Assembly (NCBI GenBank): GCA_001897425.1
Contig: MKSW01000038.1
Coordinates: forward strand, 1-64,000
DNA length: 64,000 nt
From: Actinobacteria bacterium 69-20
GTDB lineage: Bacteria > Actinomycetota > Actinomycetes > Mycobacteriales > Nakamurellaceae
Direction of reading: 5' to 3'
In this document: one piece after another, positions 7,933 to 15,678 of the stretch
Position numbering within the stretch: position 1 is the stretch's first letter
Layout: every line of letters begins with the position of its first letter
Translations under genes and position numbers: made by a program
Notes under the pieces: model-generated
Told to the model about the DNA's origin: nothing
Seen by the model: the letters and a program-made list of their open reading frames with translations, nothing else
Database searches by the model: none

Positions 7933-8961
7933 CTACTGCAGGGCCGACGCCACTGCGCCTGCCCAGTTATCGTCGTGCACGATCCGCTGCCGGAACACCG
8001 ACCGGGCCCACCGGACGACGTCCAAGGTTCGCGCGGCGAGCGACCAACGTCCGAGCTGATCCTCCGGCAGGTAGAACGCCTCGCGCCGGAAGCTGGTCAT
8101 GATGAGCGCGCGGTTCAGCGCATCGGTGTCGGTCGTGGCGAAAACGTAGGTGGCGCGCGCTTCGTCGCCGAGCGATTCGACGGCGGTGGTCGACCGGCCG
8201 GTCGCCAGCAGGAACGGCATGGGCTCGTCGACCTGGAGCGAGAGACCGAACCGGAGCCCCGCGGCGGCGGCGATCAACGGCGCCAGATCGGCCGCCCGAT
8301 CCCCGCCGCAGAACGCGTCCGCCAGTGCGCCACCGAATGTGCCGGCGTCTGCGGTGGCTACGGCCCATCCATTCGGCGCAGCGTATCCGAGAAGGCGATC
8401 GTCGATCGCACCGTAGGCGGCGGCCACGGCCTGCCGCTCGTCGGCACGCAACCGATCCAGCAGGGCCACGAACTCGTCCGTTCGCGGGCCGAGGCGGCGC
8501 ACCGTCACGGGATCCGACGAGCGCAGCCGCAGCGTGATGGTGTATCCGTCGCGCTCGACCGAGTCGACGAGCGCGAACGGCACGATCTGGGGCGTGCCGT
8601 TCCGCGGCTCCACGGTGAGGCCGTCGTCGAAAACGTGGACGCGCACCAGGTTCTCGCCGGGCGCGCCCGGGTTCTGGACGAACGAGCCGCGCTCCGGCCG
8701 GCCCGTCCACTGCAGTAGGGCGGCCCGGCGCGCGGCGGACCGCGCGGCATCGAGGTCGGTGAGGAATGCATCATGCCGGGGACCTAGACCTGTGACCTCG
8801 AGCCCGTCCGAGGGGTGCATGCCGATCGAGATCGCGTACCCCGCAACGTGAACCGAGTCCATGTCGACGTAAGCCAACATCCGGCCGCCGGCGTCGAGCG
8901 TCTGCGGCCCGACCGTGACCGACGCGGGGACGCCGTCCACCCGGCCGTGGTAGCTATCCAT
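7933..8961 (-). CDS. Conserved hypothetical protein
   Basis: The 342-residue soluble protein starts MDSYHGRVDGVPASVTVGPQTLDAG. The N-terminal ~190 residues are beta-rich and contain a roughly repeated pattern: one half has DGLEVTGLGPRHDAFLTDLDAAR and the other SDPVTVRRLGPRTDEFVALLD. This resembles two PH-like modules, but that is inference. The C-terminal half has GRSTTAVESLGDEARATYVF and a Trp-rich tail. There is no signal peptide. It is transcribed in the same direction as, and 108 bp downstream of, the zinc-ribbon protein gene, so the two may form an operon. Confidence 0.7.
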   Translation of the reverse strand: MDSYHGRVDGVPASVTVGPQTLDAGGRMLAYVDMDSVHVAGYAISIGMHPSDGLEVTGLGPRHDAFLTDLDAARSAARRAALLQWTGRPERGSFVQNPGAPGENLVRVHVFDDGLTVEPRNGTPQIVPFALVDSVERDGYTITLRLRSSDPVTVRRLGPRTDEFVALLDRLRADERQAVAAAYGAIDDRLLGYAAPNGWAVATADAGTFGGALADAFCGGDRAADLAPLIAAAAGLRFGLSLQVDEPMPFLLATGRSTTAVESLGDEARATYVFATTDTDALNRALIMTSFRREAFYLPEDQLGRWSLAARTLDVVRWARSVFRQRIVHDDNWAGAVASALQ

Positions 8962-9068
8962 GCACGCCTCCAGAACGGTCCCTCCCGGCCGCCACGGCGC
9001 GGCCGCACCCGGGCCGCACGATCGCCGGACCCACCATCGCCCCGGAACGTCCGGGCCCGAAACCCGGT

Positions 9069-9713
9069 TTAGGCGCCGGCCGAATGACCGCACTCGCCGC
9101 AGAACTTCGCTCCCGCAGCCATTTCCGAGCCGCACTCGGTGCAGAAGGTCGACGCGGACAGCTTCCCCCCGCATTCCGGGCAGAACTTCCCGCCGTCGAT
9201 CTTCGCGCTGCAATTCGGGCAGGTGACCTTGGCTCGCGTCGTCAGGTCCAGGTCCGCGGTCCAGTCGGTCTGCCGCACCTTCTCGTGGATCTGCTCGACC
9301 TGCGCCGCGGCCTGTGCCCGCGAGATCTCCTCGGCGACGCTCGGCGAGCAGACGAGGCACTGCCCGATGTCGTGGTTCCAGCACACCGGCACGCACACCC
9401 AGTTGCCGCAGCCGCGGCACTGCTTGAACTGGTCCCTGACCGCTTCGACGGCCTCGGCCATCGCGCGGTCCTTGCTCTTGGAGTTGGTGCCGCGGTCGTA
9501 GGCAAGCTGCATGCTGGCGTGCGACAGTTGCTCCAGCTTGCCGCCGAACAGTGATCCGGCGCCGCGCAGCAGGCCCCGGCCGCGCTCCGCCAGGTTGTTG
9601 ACATACGGTGAGCGGTAACCGTTTCCGCATCGTTCGCAGACGAATTCGAATTGGAATCCGTTCTCGTTGGACAGGTCGCGAATGTTGTCCGTGAAGGCGA
9701 TGATCTCGGCCAT
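9069..9713 (-). CDS. Multi-zinc-ribbon protein
   Basis: The 214-residue protein carries several CxxC pairs. One knuckle is CERCGNG near residue 27, a central group is CRGCGNWVCVPVCWNHDIGQC, and a C-terminal double zinc ribbon runs CPNCSAKIDGGKFCPECGG and FCTECGS...FCGECG. The middle is helical and polar. Such proteins are probably zinc-dependent scaffolds or nucleic-acid-associated factors; no enzymatic motif is visible. The start ATG was chosen because MAEIIAFTDNIRDLS begins the conserved-looking part and longer frames run through low-quality sequence. The gene is upstream of the 342-residue hypothetical, in the same direction. Confidence 0.8.
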   Translation of the reverse strand: MAEIIAFTDNIRDLSNENGFQFEFVCERCGNGYRSPYVNNLAERGRGLLRGAGSLFGGKLEQLSHASMQLAYDRGTNSKSKDRAMAEAVEAVRDQFKQCRGCGNWVCVPVCWNHDIGQCLVCSPSVAEEISRAQAAAQVEQIHEKVRQTDWTADLDLTTRAKVTCPNCSAKIDGGKFCPECGGKLSASTFCTECGSEMAAGAKFCGECGHSAGA

Positions 9714-9823
9714 TGGGGAAGTGTGCCATGACGGGGCGCCGGAACGGGAGTGCCGAAAGGCCCGAGATCGCGGCGTGTCGTGCCACGATCCGGCATCGGC
9801 ACGTCGGCCGCCGGGGCGGCCGC

Positions 9824-9836
9824 GAACAGCGTCATA
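9824..9836 (+). repeat. Dispersed motif copy (exact)
   Basis: GAACAGCGTCATA is followed by a second CGTCAT in direct orientation 3 bp later. It lies between the divergent zinc-ribbon and DUF6457 genes. Confidence 0.8.
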
Positions 9837-9878
9837 CTCGTCATGCTCGCTCACTGCCGGCAACCGGACCCAACCCGG

Positions 9879-9884
9879 TACCGT
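9879..9884 (+). promoter_or_regulatory. Probable -10 element, leaderless start of the 9892 gene
   Basis: TACCGT is separated from the ATG by exactly 7 nt, so transcription would start at or next to the start codon. The same arrangement precedes radA, cysS, def and the 51923-52882 gene. Confidence 0.55.
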
Positions 9885-9891
9885 TATGCGC

Positions 9892-10155
9892 ATGAGCACA
9901 CTCGAGGATTGGGCCGCCGACGCTGCGACGGCGCTCGGCCTGCCGCCGGACAGCATGACGACCGAGCTTCGCGATCAACTGCTCGACGTGACACGCGATG
10001 TGGCACACGGGGTTGCGCGCGTCGCCGGCCCGTTGACCACGTATCTGATCGGGCTGGCCGTCGGTGCCGGGACGTCCCGCGACGAGGCGATCCGCATCGT
10101 CGGTGATCTGGCCGCCACGCGCGTGCCGAGCGACGAGCCGGACACCGCCGCGTGA
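9892..10155 (+). CDS. DUF6457-like small protein
   Basis: The 87-residue protein is MSTLEDWAADAATALGLPPD...VAHGVARVAGPLTTYLIGLAVG..., matching small actinobacterial proteins (DUF6457) often found near moeA-type genes. Helices dominate and there is no catalytic motif. The AGPLTTYLIGLAVGAG segment recalls a conserved patch of this family. The gene ends 4 bp before the next one (10160), suggesting a two-gene transcript. A TACCGT -10 with 7-nt spacing suggests a leaderless message. Biochemical function is unknown. Confidence 0.7.
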   Translation: MSTLEDWAADAATALGLPPDSMTTELRDQLLDVTRDVAHGVARVAGPLTTYLIGLAVGAGTSRDEAIRIVGDLAATRVPSDEPDTAA

Positions 10156-10159
10156 TCCC

Positions 10160-10417
10160 ATGAGCATCCTCTCCTGGGTGGTGTTCGGGGCGCTGGCGGG
10201 CTGGGTCGCGTCCCTGGTGGTGCACGACGACCGCCCGCGCGGCTGCTTCACCAACATCGCGACCGGCGTGCTCGGCGCGTTGCTCGGCGGGTTCGTGTAT
10301 CAGCTGGCAACCCGCCGCCCGTGGACGTTCACGTTCGACTTCACGTCGTTCGGGGTGGCGGTGCTGGGCGCGATCGCGCTGATCCTGATCATCAGCCTGG
10401 TGACGCACCGTAAGTAG
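10160..10417 (+). CDS. GlsB/YeaQ/YmgE-family small membrane protein
   Basis: The 85-residue protein has three hydrophobic helices: MSILSWVVFGALAGWVASLV, NIATGVLGALLGGFVYQLA and FGVAVLGAIALILIISLV. The first two carry the family's GxxAGWxAS and GxxGAxxGG patterns; between them is a short polar loop with RGCFTN. Members are called transglycosylase-associated, but the molecular role is not established. The start lies 4 bp after the previous stop, so co-translation is likely. The protein ends with a basic tail, THRK. Confidence 0.8.
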   Translation: MSILSWVVFGALAGWVASLVVHDDRPRGCFTNIATGVLGALLGGFVYQLATRRPWTFTFDFTSFGVAVLGAIALILIISLVTHRK

Positions 10418-10462
10418 GGCCGTGCGCGCAGTTGTCGCGCCGAGTGGGCGCACACTGGGGGC

Positions 10463-10696
10463 ATGGCGAGTGATACGTCACCGGCGGTGGAGGGGACGGA
10501 CAGCGGCGAGGCTCGCGCCCCGGTGGAGGGTCTCGCGGCGGGCGCCGGCAATGCGGCGGACACGGACCGCGAGGACGTCGGCGGGGACCCGGCCTGTTGG
10601 CTGAACCGGGTGTGCGCGGACTGCGGGCGCTTCGTCGATGACGAGTTCGCCGAGGTGTGCCCGTATTGCGGCACGCCGCGCGACCTCGGGGCGTGA
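10463..10696 (+). CDS. Small zinc-ribbon protein
   Basis: The 77-residue protein has an acidic, disordered N-terminal half and a C-terminal zinc ribbon, CADCGRFVDDEFAEVCPYCG, with two CxxC knuckles. It is rubredoxin-like in size, but a metal-binding scaffold role is only inferred. The ATG follows CACACT and GGGGGC, an arrangement like that before moeA, so the message may have almost no leader. It has the same strand as the two preceding small genes. Confidence 0.7.
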   Translation: MASDTSPAVEGTDSGEARAPVEGLAAGAGNAADTDREDVGGDPACWLNRVCADCGRFVDDEFAEVCPYCGTPRDLGA

Positions 10697-10715
10697 GTCT
10701 GCCGGAACTCGCCGC

Positions 10716-11906
10716 TCACCGCGCGATGCGCGCGGAACCGTCCTCGTCCGACTCGGCGAAGAGCTGATCGAGCATTAGGTGCCCGCCGCCTAGGACGCCG
10801 GCAGCGGAACCGGCTCGTGAGACGTCGATCGTGAGCTCCTTGACCGCCATCGGCAGGCACAGCTCGTAGATCGCCGATCGGATCGCGGCGACGAACGGCT
10901 CGGCGAGCCCGAGCTGGCCGCCGATCACGAGTGCGTTTGGGTTGAAGAAGTTGATCGTCGTGGCGAGCACCTCCCCCGTCATCCGGCCCGCATGACGCAG
11001 CACTCGCGCGACGGCGGGATCGGCATCCCTTGCGCGGCGCACTATCTCGCTTGCGTCGGCCACCTCGTGCCCTTCGCGGTGGAGTTGCCGCACCAGTGCG
11101 GCGCCACTCGCCACCGCGTCCAGACAGCCGACTCGACCGCAGGAACAGATCACATCCGAGCCGCCGGTGACGCGCACATGGCTGATATCGCCGGCAGCAC
11201 CGTTGGCGCCGTGGTGCAACCGCCCGGAAGCGATGACGCCGCAACCGATCCCGGTCCCGGCCTTGAGCATGATCATGTTCGGCGCATCGCTGACGCGCAT
11301 CGTGAATTCACCGACGGCCATCAGGTTCGAGTCGTTGTCCACGAGCACCGGGACGCCGACGAGCGAGCTCATCAGGGCGCCGACGTCGATCTGGTTCCAG
11401 CCGGGCATCCGCGAGGGGGACTCGACGGTTCCGGTGCCGGCGCGAACCGGGCCGGGAACCCCGACCGCCACCCCGAGAAGGCGCTGGGTCGGCGGCAGAG
11501 CCTCGACCAACGCACGCACATTCTCTGCGGCCTCGGTGAGCACTCGGTCGGGACCGGCGGCGATGTCCAGCGGGAAGGTGCGCTGCGTGATGATGCCGCC
11601 GGACAGATCGAGCAGGGCGACGACGGCATGGTTCGCCCCGAGATCGACCGCGGCGACCGTGCCGGCATCAGCCCGGATGCGCAGCACCCGCGGCCGGCGC
11701 CCGCCGGTGGAACGCCCGTCTCCCGCTTCCTCGAGGATGCCGCCGGAGATCAGCTCGTCGACGCGGGTGGAGACCGTCGAGGGTGCGAGACCCGTGACCC
11801 GGGCCAGCTCAGCGCGGGTCTGTGCGACGCCGGACCGAACGAGAGCCAGCACGTGGTGTTGCGATCCGGGCGCGAATGCGCCGGCCCGAACGGCGACCTG
11901 GTCCAT
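10716..11906 (-). CDS. ROK-family transcriptional regulator
   Basis: The 396-residue protein has an N-terminal winged helix (TRAELARVTGLAPSTVSTRV) and a sugar-kinase-like ROK domain: AAVDLGANHAVVALLDLSGG, GVAVGVPGPV, LVDNDSNLMAVGE, the ROK zinc cluster CSCGRVGCLD and NFFNPNALVIGGQL. ROK regulators usually sense sugars and repress nearby transport genes. The ATG at 11906 is preferred because GGAGAGGTAGACGC precedes it; a longer GTG/ATG frame to 11978 exists. It is divergent from the glu-type ABC operon, with an AT-rich inverted repeat between them, so it may regulate that operon. Confidence 0.9.
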   Translation of the reverse strand: MDQVAVRAGAFAPGSQHHVLALVRSGVAQTRAELARVTGLAPSTVSTRVDELISGGILEEAGDGRSTGGRRPRVLRIRADAGTVAAVDLGANHAVVALLDLSGGIITQRTFPLDIAAGPDRVLTEAAENVRALVEALPPTQRLLGVAVGVPGPVRAGTGTVESPSRMPGWNQIDVGALMSSLVGVPVLVDNDSNLMAVGEFTMRVSDAPNMIMLKAGTGIGCGVIASGRLHHGANGAAGDISHVRVTGGSDVICSCGRVGCLDAVASGAALVRQLHREGHEVADASEIVRRARDADPAVARVLRHAGRMTGEVLATTINFFNPNALVIGGQLGLAEPFVAAIRSAIYELCLPMAVKELTIDVSRAGSAAGVLGGGHLMLDQLFAESDEDGSARIAR

Positions 11907-12022
11907 GCGTCTACCTCTCCGGGTTCCACCGGTGATCGTGCGCGGTCCATCGGATCCTGCCAGCACCGGCCGCGTCACGGCGCTGGGCGTTGGGCGGGCG
12001 AGTTGTCACCACCCATCGACGG

Positions 12023-12057
12023 AAGTATAGTTGCATCATTCGATTTTGACTGTACTT
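12023..12057. promoter_or_regulatory. AT-rich inverted repeat, candidate operator
   Basis: AAGTATAGT (12023-12031) and ACTGTACTT (12049-12057) are inverted with one mismatch around a 17-bp AT-rich spacer. It lies in the only AT-rich stretch between the divergent ROK regulator and the transporter operon, so it could be a regulator site or overlap the operon promoter. Confidence 0.4.
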
Positions 12058-12100
12058 TATTCGTGAACCGAACTTACGTCCTCAAGCGTGAGAGGTACAG

Positions 12101-12877
12101 GTGAACCAGACACCGCCCACCCCAGACACCGCTGGCCATGGCCCGGCCATGGTCGACGTCCGCGGCATCAACAAGTACTTCGGTGAAAACCACGTGCTGC
12201 GCGACGTGAATCTGACCGTGGCGCCGAGCGAGGTCGTGGTGGTCCTGGGGCCGTCCGGCTCCGGCAAGTCGACCCTCTGCCGCTGCATCAACCGCCTGGA
12301 GACCATTCAGACGGGGGAGATCTACATCGACGGACAGCCGCTGCCCACCGAGGGGCGAGCTCTGGCGCGCTTGCGCTCCGATGTCGGCATGGTGTTCCAG
12401 TCGTTCAACCTGTTCGCGCACCGTTCCGTGATCGACAACGTGCGGATGGGCCCCATCAAGGTCCGCAAGATGGCGAAGGCGGAGGCCACCGAACTGGCCG
12501 AGTCCCTGCTGGCCAAGGTCGGCATCGCGGACAAAGGCGATCAGTTCCCCGGGGAACTGTCCGGCGGGCAGCAGCAGCGCGCCGCGATCGCGCGAGCGTT
12601 GGCCATGCAGCCGAAGGTGCTGCTGTTCGACGAGCCCACCTCGGCGCTGGACCCGGAAATGGTCTCCGAGGTGCTCGATGTGATGAATTCGCTGGTCGCC
12701 GACGGTATGACGATGATCGTCGTGACGCACGAGATGGGCTTCGCGCGCCACGCCGCAGACTCGGTCGCCTTCATGGACGAGGGTCAGATCGTCGAGATGG
12801 CGCCACCTGCCGAGTTCTTCGACTCGGCCCGCAGCGACCGTGCGCGGGCGTTCCTGTCGAAAGTCCTGTCCCACTGA
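12101..12877 (+). CDS. gluA: Polar amino acid ABC transporter ATPase (GluA type)
   Basis: The 258-residue ATPase energises uptake of a polar amino acid, probably glutamate. Visible are Walker [10 protein letters not shown], the Q-loop [14 protein letters not shown], the signature LSGGQQQR, Walker [16 protein letters not shown] and the H-loop [11 protein letters not shown]; these are the hallmarks of the GlnQ/GluA subfamily. The GTG start follows GAGAGG. The first gene of an operon with lipoprotein, two permeases and asparaginase. Glutamate specificity is inferred from the gene order, which matches gluABCD. Confidence 0.92.
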   Translation: MNQTPPTPDTAGHGPAMVDVRGINKYFGENHVLRDVNLTVAPSEVVVVLGPSGSGKSTLCRCINRLETIQTGEIYIDGQPLPTEGRALARLRSDVGMVFQSFNLFAHRSVIDNVRMGPIKVRKMAKAEATELAESLLAKVGIADKGDQFPGELSGGQQQRAAIARALAMQPKVLLFDEPTSALDPEMVSEVLDVMNSLVADGMTMIVVTHEMGFARHAADSVAFMDEGQIVEMAPPAEFFDSARSDRARAFLSKVLSH

Positions 12878-12912
12878 GGTTCTCGCATGTATAGGCCTTC
12901 TTGTATGCACCT

Positions 12913-12929
12913 GCCCACCGTTGGTGGGC
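12913..12929 (+). terminator. Small hairpin between gluA and gluB
   Basis: GCCCACC-GTT-GGTGGGC forms a 7-bp stem with a 3-nt loop in the 77-bp gap. There is no U-tract. It may be a processing or attenuation point that sets ATPase versus binding-protein levels. Confidence 0.45.
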
Positions 12930-12954
12930 GCCACCCCTGAAAGGAGATCCCTCG

Positions 12955-14031
12955 TTGATCACTCACTCCCGCCGCCGCGGCCGCATGGTCGCCGCGCTGG
13001 CCCTGATGGTGGGCGGCGCCATGGTGCTGTCCGCCTGCGGAAGCTCGACACCGTCGTCGACCGCTTCCAGTACTTCACAGCAGTCGAGTTCCTCGTCGAG
13101 CCCTGAGCAGTCGAGTTCCTCGTCGAGTTCGCAGTCGCCCAGCGAATCCAGCGGCTCGAGCTCGTCCGGCTCGTCATCGTCGTCATCCTCGGCCGCCGCA
13201 CCGACGGCCACCCCGGACACCATCGACTCGATCATCGGCTCGGCCCAGGTCGCCGACGCCGCGTCGATCCTCCCCGGCTCCACCATGGAGAAGATCAAGC
13301 AGCGCGGCCAGCTCATCGTGGGCGAGGCCCTCGACGCGCCGCTGCTGTCGCAGCAGGATCCGACGACCGGCAAGGTCGAGGGCTTCGACGCCGATCTGGC
13401 CAAGGCGCTCGCCGTCTACATCCTCGGCAAGCCGAACGTGAAGATCGTCAACCCGTCCACCGAGACCCGTGAGGCGCTGCTCTCCAACGGCACCGTGGAC
13501 GTCGTGTTCAACACGTACACGATCACCACCGACCGCGCGAAGCAGGTGGACTTCGCCGGCCCGTACTTCACCTCCGGCCTGGCCGTCGCCGTGAAGTCCA
13601 GCAACGACACCATCAAGGGCATCGCCGATCTCGCCGGCAAGACCGTGATCGTCGGCGCGAACACGCCTGCGGTGACGGAGGTTCCGAAGCGGCAGCCGAC
13701 GGCGAAGATCGTCTCCTTCGGCACCGATCCGGAGTGCGTGCAGGCGCTGATCCAGGGTCGCGGCGATGCCTATGTGCAGGACATCACCCTGCTCGCGAGC
13801 GACGCGGCGGCGAACAACCAGATGAAGGTCGTCGGCCAGCCGTTCACCTCCGAGCCGTACGGCATCGGGCTCAAGCACGGCGACACCCAGTTCAAGGAAT
13901 TCGTCAACAACTGGCTGAAGTCGATCGAATCCGACGGGCTGTGGGCGAACATCTGGAAGGCCACGCTCGGCACCGTCGTCCAGTCCGAGCCGCCGACACC
14001 GCCGGCCATCGGCTCGGTTCCGGGTTCCTGA
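12955..14031 (+). CDS. gluB: Glutamate-type ABC transporter substrate-binding lipoprotein
   Basis: The TTG start follows a strong AAAGGAGATC. The 358-residue protein begins with a lipoprotein signal (VGGAMVLSAC) cleaved before Cys, then a ~60-residue Ser-rich linker. From about residue 110 comes a family 3 solute-binding domain: TMEKIKQRGQLIVGEALDAPL, GFDADLAKALAVYILG, VDVVFNTYTITTDRAKQVDFAGPYF, GKTVIVGANTPA and a C-terminal NNWLKSIESDGLWANIWKATLG. It captures the amino acid at the outer face of the membrane for GluC/GluD. The long Ser linker is unusual but common in lipoproteins that must cross a thick wall. Confidence 0.92.
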   Translation: MITHSRRRGRMVAALALMVGGAMVLSACGSSTPSSTASSTSQQSSSSSSPEQSSSSSSSQSPSESSGSSSSGSSSSSSSAAAPTATPDTIDSIIGSAQVADAASILPGSTMEKIKQRGQLIVGEALDAPLLSQQDPTTGKVEGFDADLAKALAVYILGKPNVKIVNPSTETREALLSNGTVDVVFNTYTITTDRAKQVDFAGPYFTSGLAVAVKSSNDTIKGIADLAGKTVIVGANTPAVTEVPKRQPTAKIVSFGTDPECVQALIQGRGDAYVQDITLLASDAAANNQMKVVGQPFTSEPYGIGLKHGDTQFKEFVNNWLKSIESDGLWANIWKATLGTVVQSEPPTPPAIGSVPGS

Positions 14032-14065
14032 TCGCACGCACCGGTAGCGCCGGTAGGGGCACATC

Positions 14066-14710
14066 ATGAACGTTCTGCTGGACAACTGGCGGCCGCTGGT
14101 CAACGGTTTGCTGACCACCCTGTGGATCACCCTGATCGGGGGCGTCGGCGCGATCGTCGTCGGCGTCCTCGTCACGGCCGCGCGGGTGAGTCCGGTCAAA
14201 ATCCTTGCCGGACTTGCGTTCTGCTACGTCCAGTTCTTCATGAACGTGCCTCTGCTGGCGCTGCTCGTGCTCTTCGTCTTCGCTCTGCCCGAGGTCGGGC
14301 TGATCATGCCGCTGCTCACGACGGCCATCGTGGTGATCATCCTCTACGAGGCGGCCTACGTCGCCGAGGCCGTCCGCAGCGGCATCAATACCGTGTCGAT
14401 CGGCCAGGCGGAGGCGGCGCGGGCGATCGGGCTCACCTTCCTGCAGTCGCTGCGGCTGGTGGTACTCCCGCAGGCGCTCCGGTCGGTCGTCCAGCCCGTC
14501 GGCAACGTGATGATCGCGCTCGCCATGAACACGTCGCTGGCCGCCGCGGTCGGCGTCGTGGAGCTGACGGCGGCCGCACAGAAGGTGAACCTGGTGTCCG
14601 CGCAGCCGATCCAGGTCTTCGTGGGGGCCGGGATCGGTTACATGGCACTGGCTTTGGCGATCGGGCTGTCCACCGGTGTGGTCGAGCGGAAGGTGGCGAT
14701 CGTCCGGTGA
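14066..14710 (+). CDS. gluC: Amino acid ABC transporter permease (GluC type)
   Basis: The 214-residue protein has about five membrane helices and the HisMQ-type permease signature: EAAYVAEAVRSGINTVSIGQ, followed by QAEAARAIGLTFLQSLRLVVLPQAL. The EAA-loop (EAARAIGL) contacts the ATPase. The start ATG lies 34 bp after gluB. The stop overlaps the GTG of gluD by GTGA, so the two permease subunits are translationally coupled. Confidence 0.92.
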   Translation: MNVLLDNWRPLVNGLLTTLWITLIGGVGAIVVGVLVTAARVSPVKILAGLAFCYVQFFMNVPLLALLVLFVFALPEVGLIMPLLTTAIVVIILYEAAYVAEAVRSGINTVSIGQAEAARAIGLTFLQSLRLVVLPQALRSVVQPVGNVMIALAMNTSLAAAVGVVELTAAAQKVNLVSAQPIQVFVGAGIGYMALALAIGLSTGVVERKVAIVR

Positions 14711-15648
14711 GCGCCGATGTCAAAGCCGCATCGACTGATATGACGCCGACCACATCGAAGCGCAGCGTTCCGGGGGCGTCGGTGCTCTTCGACGCGCCTG
14801 GCCCGCGGGCGAGGCGCCGGATCCGCATCGCGTCCGGAATCACCATTGCCGCGATCATCGTCATACTCGCTTTGGCGGTTCATCAATTCGCGGACCACGG
14901 CCAACTCGACGCCGCGAAATGGGAACCGTTCACCAAGTGGCCGATCTGGCGGTTCCTGCTCACCGGTCTGCTCGGCACGCTCGAAGCTGCCGCTCTCACA
15001 GCCGTTCTCGGGTCCGCGCTCGGCATGGTGATGGCGCTCGGCCGGCTGAGCAAGGTGAAGGTGATCCACTACGCCGCGGCCACCTACATCGAGATCATGC
15101 GCACGCTTCCGGTGCTGCTGATGATCTATGTGACGCTGTTCGCGCTGCCCGCGTACGGGATCAATCTGCCGCTGGTGTGGAAACTCGTTGCGCCGCTGAC
15201 GGTTGCGAACTCGGCCGCGTTCGCCGAGATCTTCCGCGCGGGCATCCTCGGCCTGCCGCGCGGGCAGGAGGAGGCGGCGCTGTCGATCGGCATGACGCGC
15301 GGCCAGGCGATGCGACTCGTGGTGCTGCCGCAGGCCGTCCGGATCGTGACGCCGTCGGTGGTGAGCCAATTGGTGAGCCTGCTCAAGGACACCTCGCTCG
15401 GCTTCGTCGTCAGTTTCTCGGAACTGCTGTTCAAGGGGCAGGTGCTCTCGACGTTCAACCACCTGCTGATCCAGACCTTCCTCGTTGTCACACTGATCTA
15501 CCTGGTGGTGAACGGGTCGCTGTCGACGGTGGCGCATCGGCTGCAAAGCTGGACCGCCCGGCGCACGAGCCGCGGCGGGAAGCCGGGGGTGGCGGCACCG
15601 CCCGGTCTGGCGCTCACCCCCATGATCGGAGAAGGACACCATGAATAG
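14707..15648 (+). CDS. gluD: Amino acid ABC transporter permease (GluD type)
   Basis: The 313-residue second permease begins with a ~45-residue cytosolic extension, then TM helices and the HisMQ signature (AAFAEIFRAGILGLPRGQEE, then AALSIGMTRGQAMRLVVLPQ). It pairs with GluC to form the channel. The GTG start overlaps the gluC stop by four bases; longer upstream frames are shadows of gluC. The stop codon TAG at 15646-15648 lies inside the first of three tandem ATG mini-cistrons that lead to the asparaginase gene. Confidence 0.92.
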   Translation: MSADVKAASTDMTPTTSKRSVPGASVLFDAPGPRARRRIRIASGITIAAIIVILALAVHQFADHGQLDAAKWEPFTKWPIWRFLLTGLLGTLEAAALTAVLGSALGMVMALGRLSKVKVIHYAAATYIEIMRTLPVLLMIYVTLFALPAYGINLPLVWKLVAPLTVANSAAFAEIFRAGILGLPRGQEEAALSIGMTRGQAMRLVVLPQAVRIVTPSVVSQLVSLLKDTSLGFVVSFSELLFKGQVLSTFNHLLIQTFLVVTLIYLVVNGSLSTVAHRLQSWTARRTSRGGKPGVAAPPGLALTPMIGEGHHE

Positions 15649-15678
15649 CGAGGCACCATGAACGGTTGGGCACCATGA
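15641..15678 (+). promoter_or_regulatory. Two tandem mini-cistrons before the asparaginase start
   Basis: ATGs at 15641, 15658 and 15675 are 17 bp apart in near-copies of CACCATGAA. The first two open frames of 6 codons (MNSEAP and MNGWAP), and each ends in a TGA overlapping the next ATG as ATGA. The third ATG starts the asparaginase-like gene. Ribosomes leaving gluD or starting at 15641 could re-initiate step by step. Confidence 0.55.

Noticed and set aside
14851..14870. ATCATCGTCATACTCG in gluD as a motif copy
   Set aside because: It encodes the hydrophobic helix IIVILAL and lacks the GAAC start.
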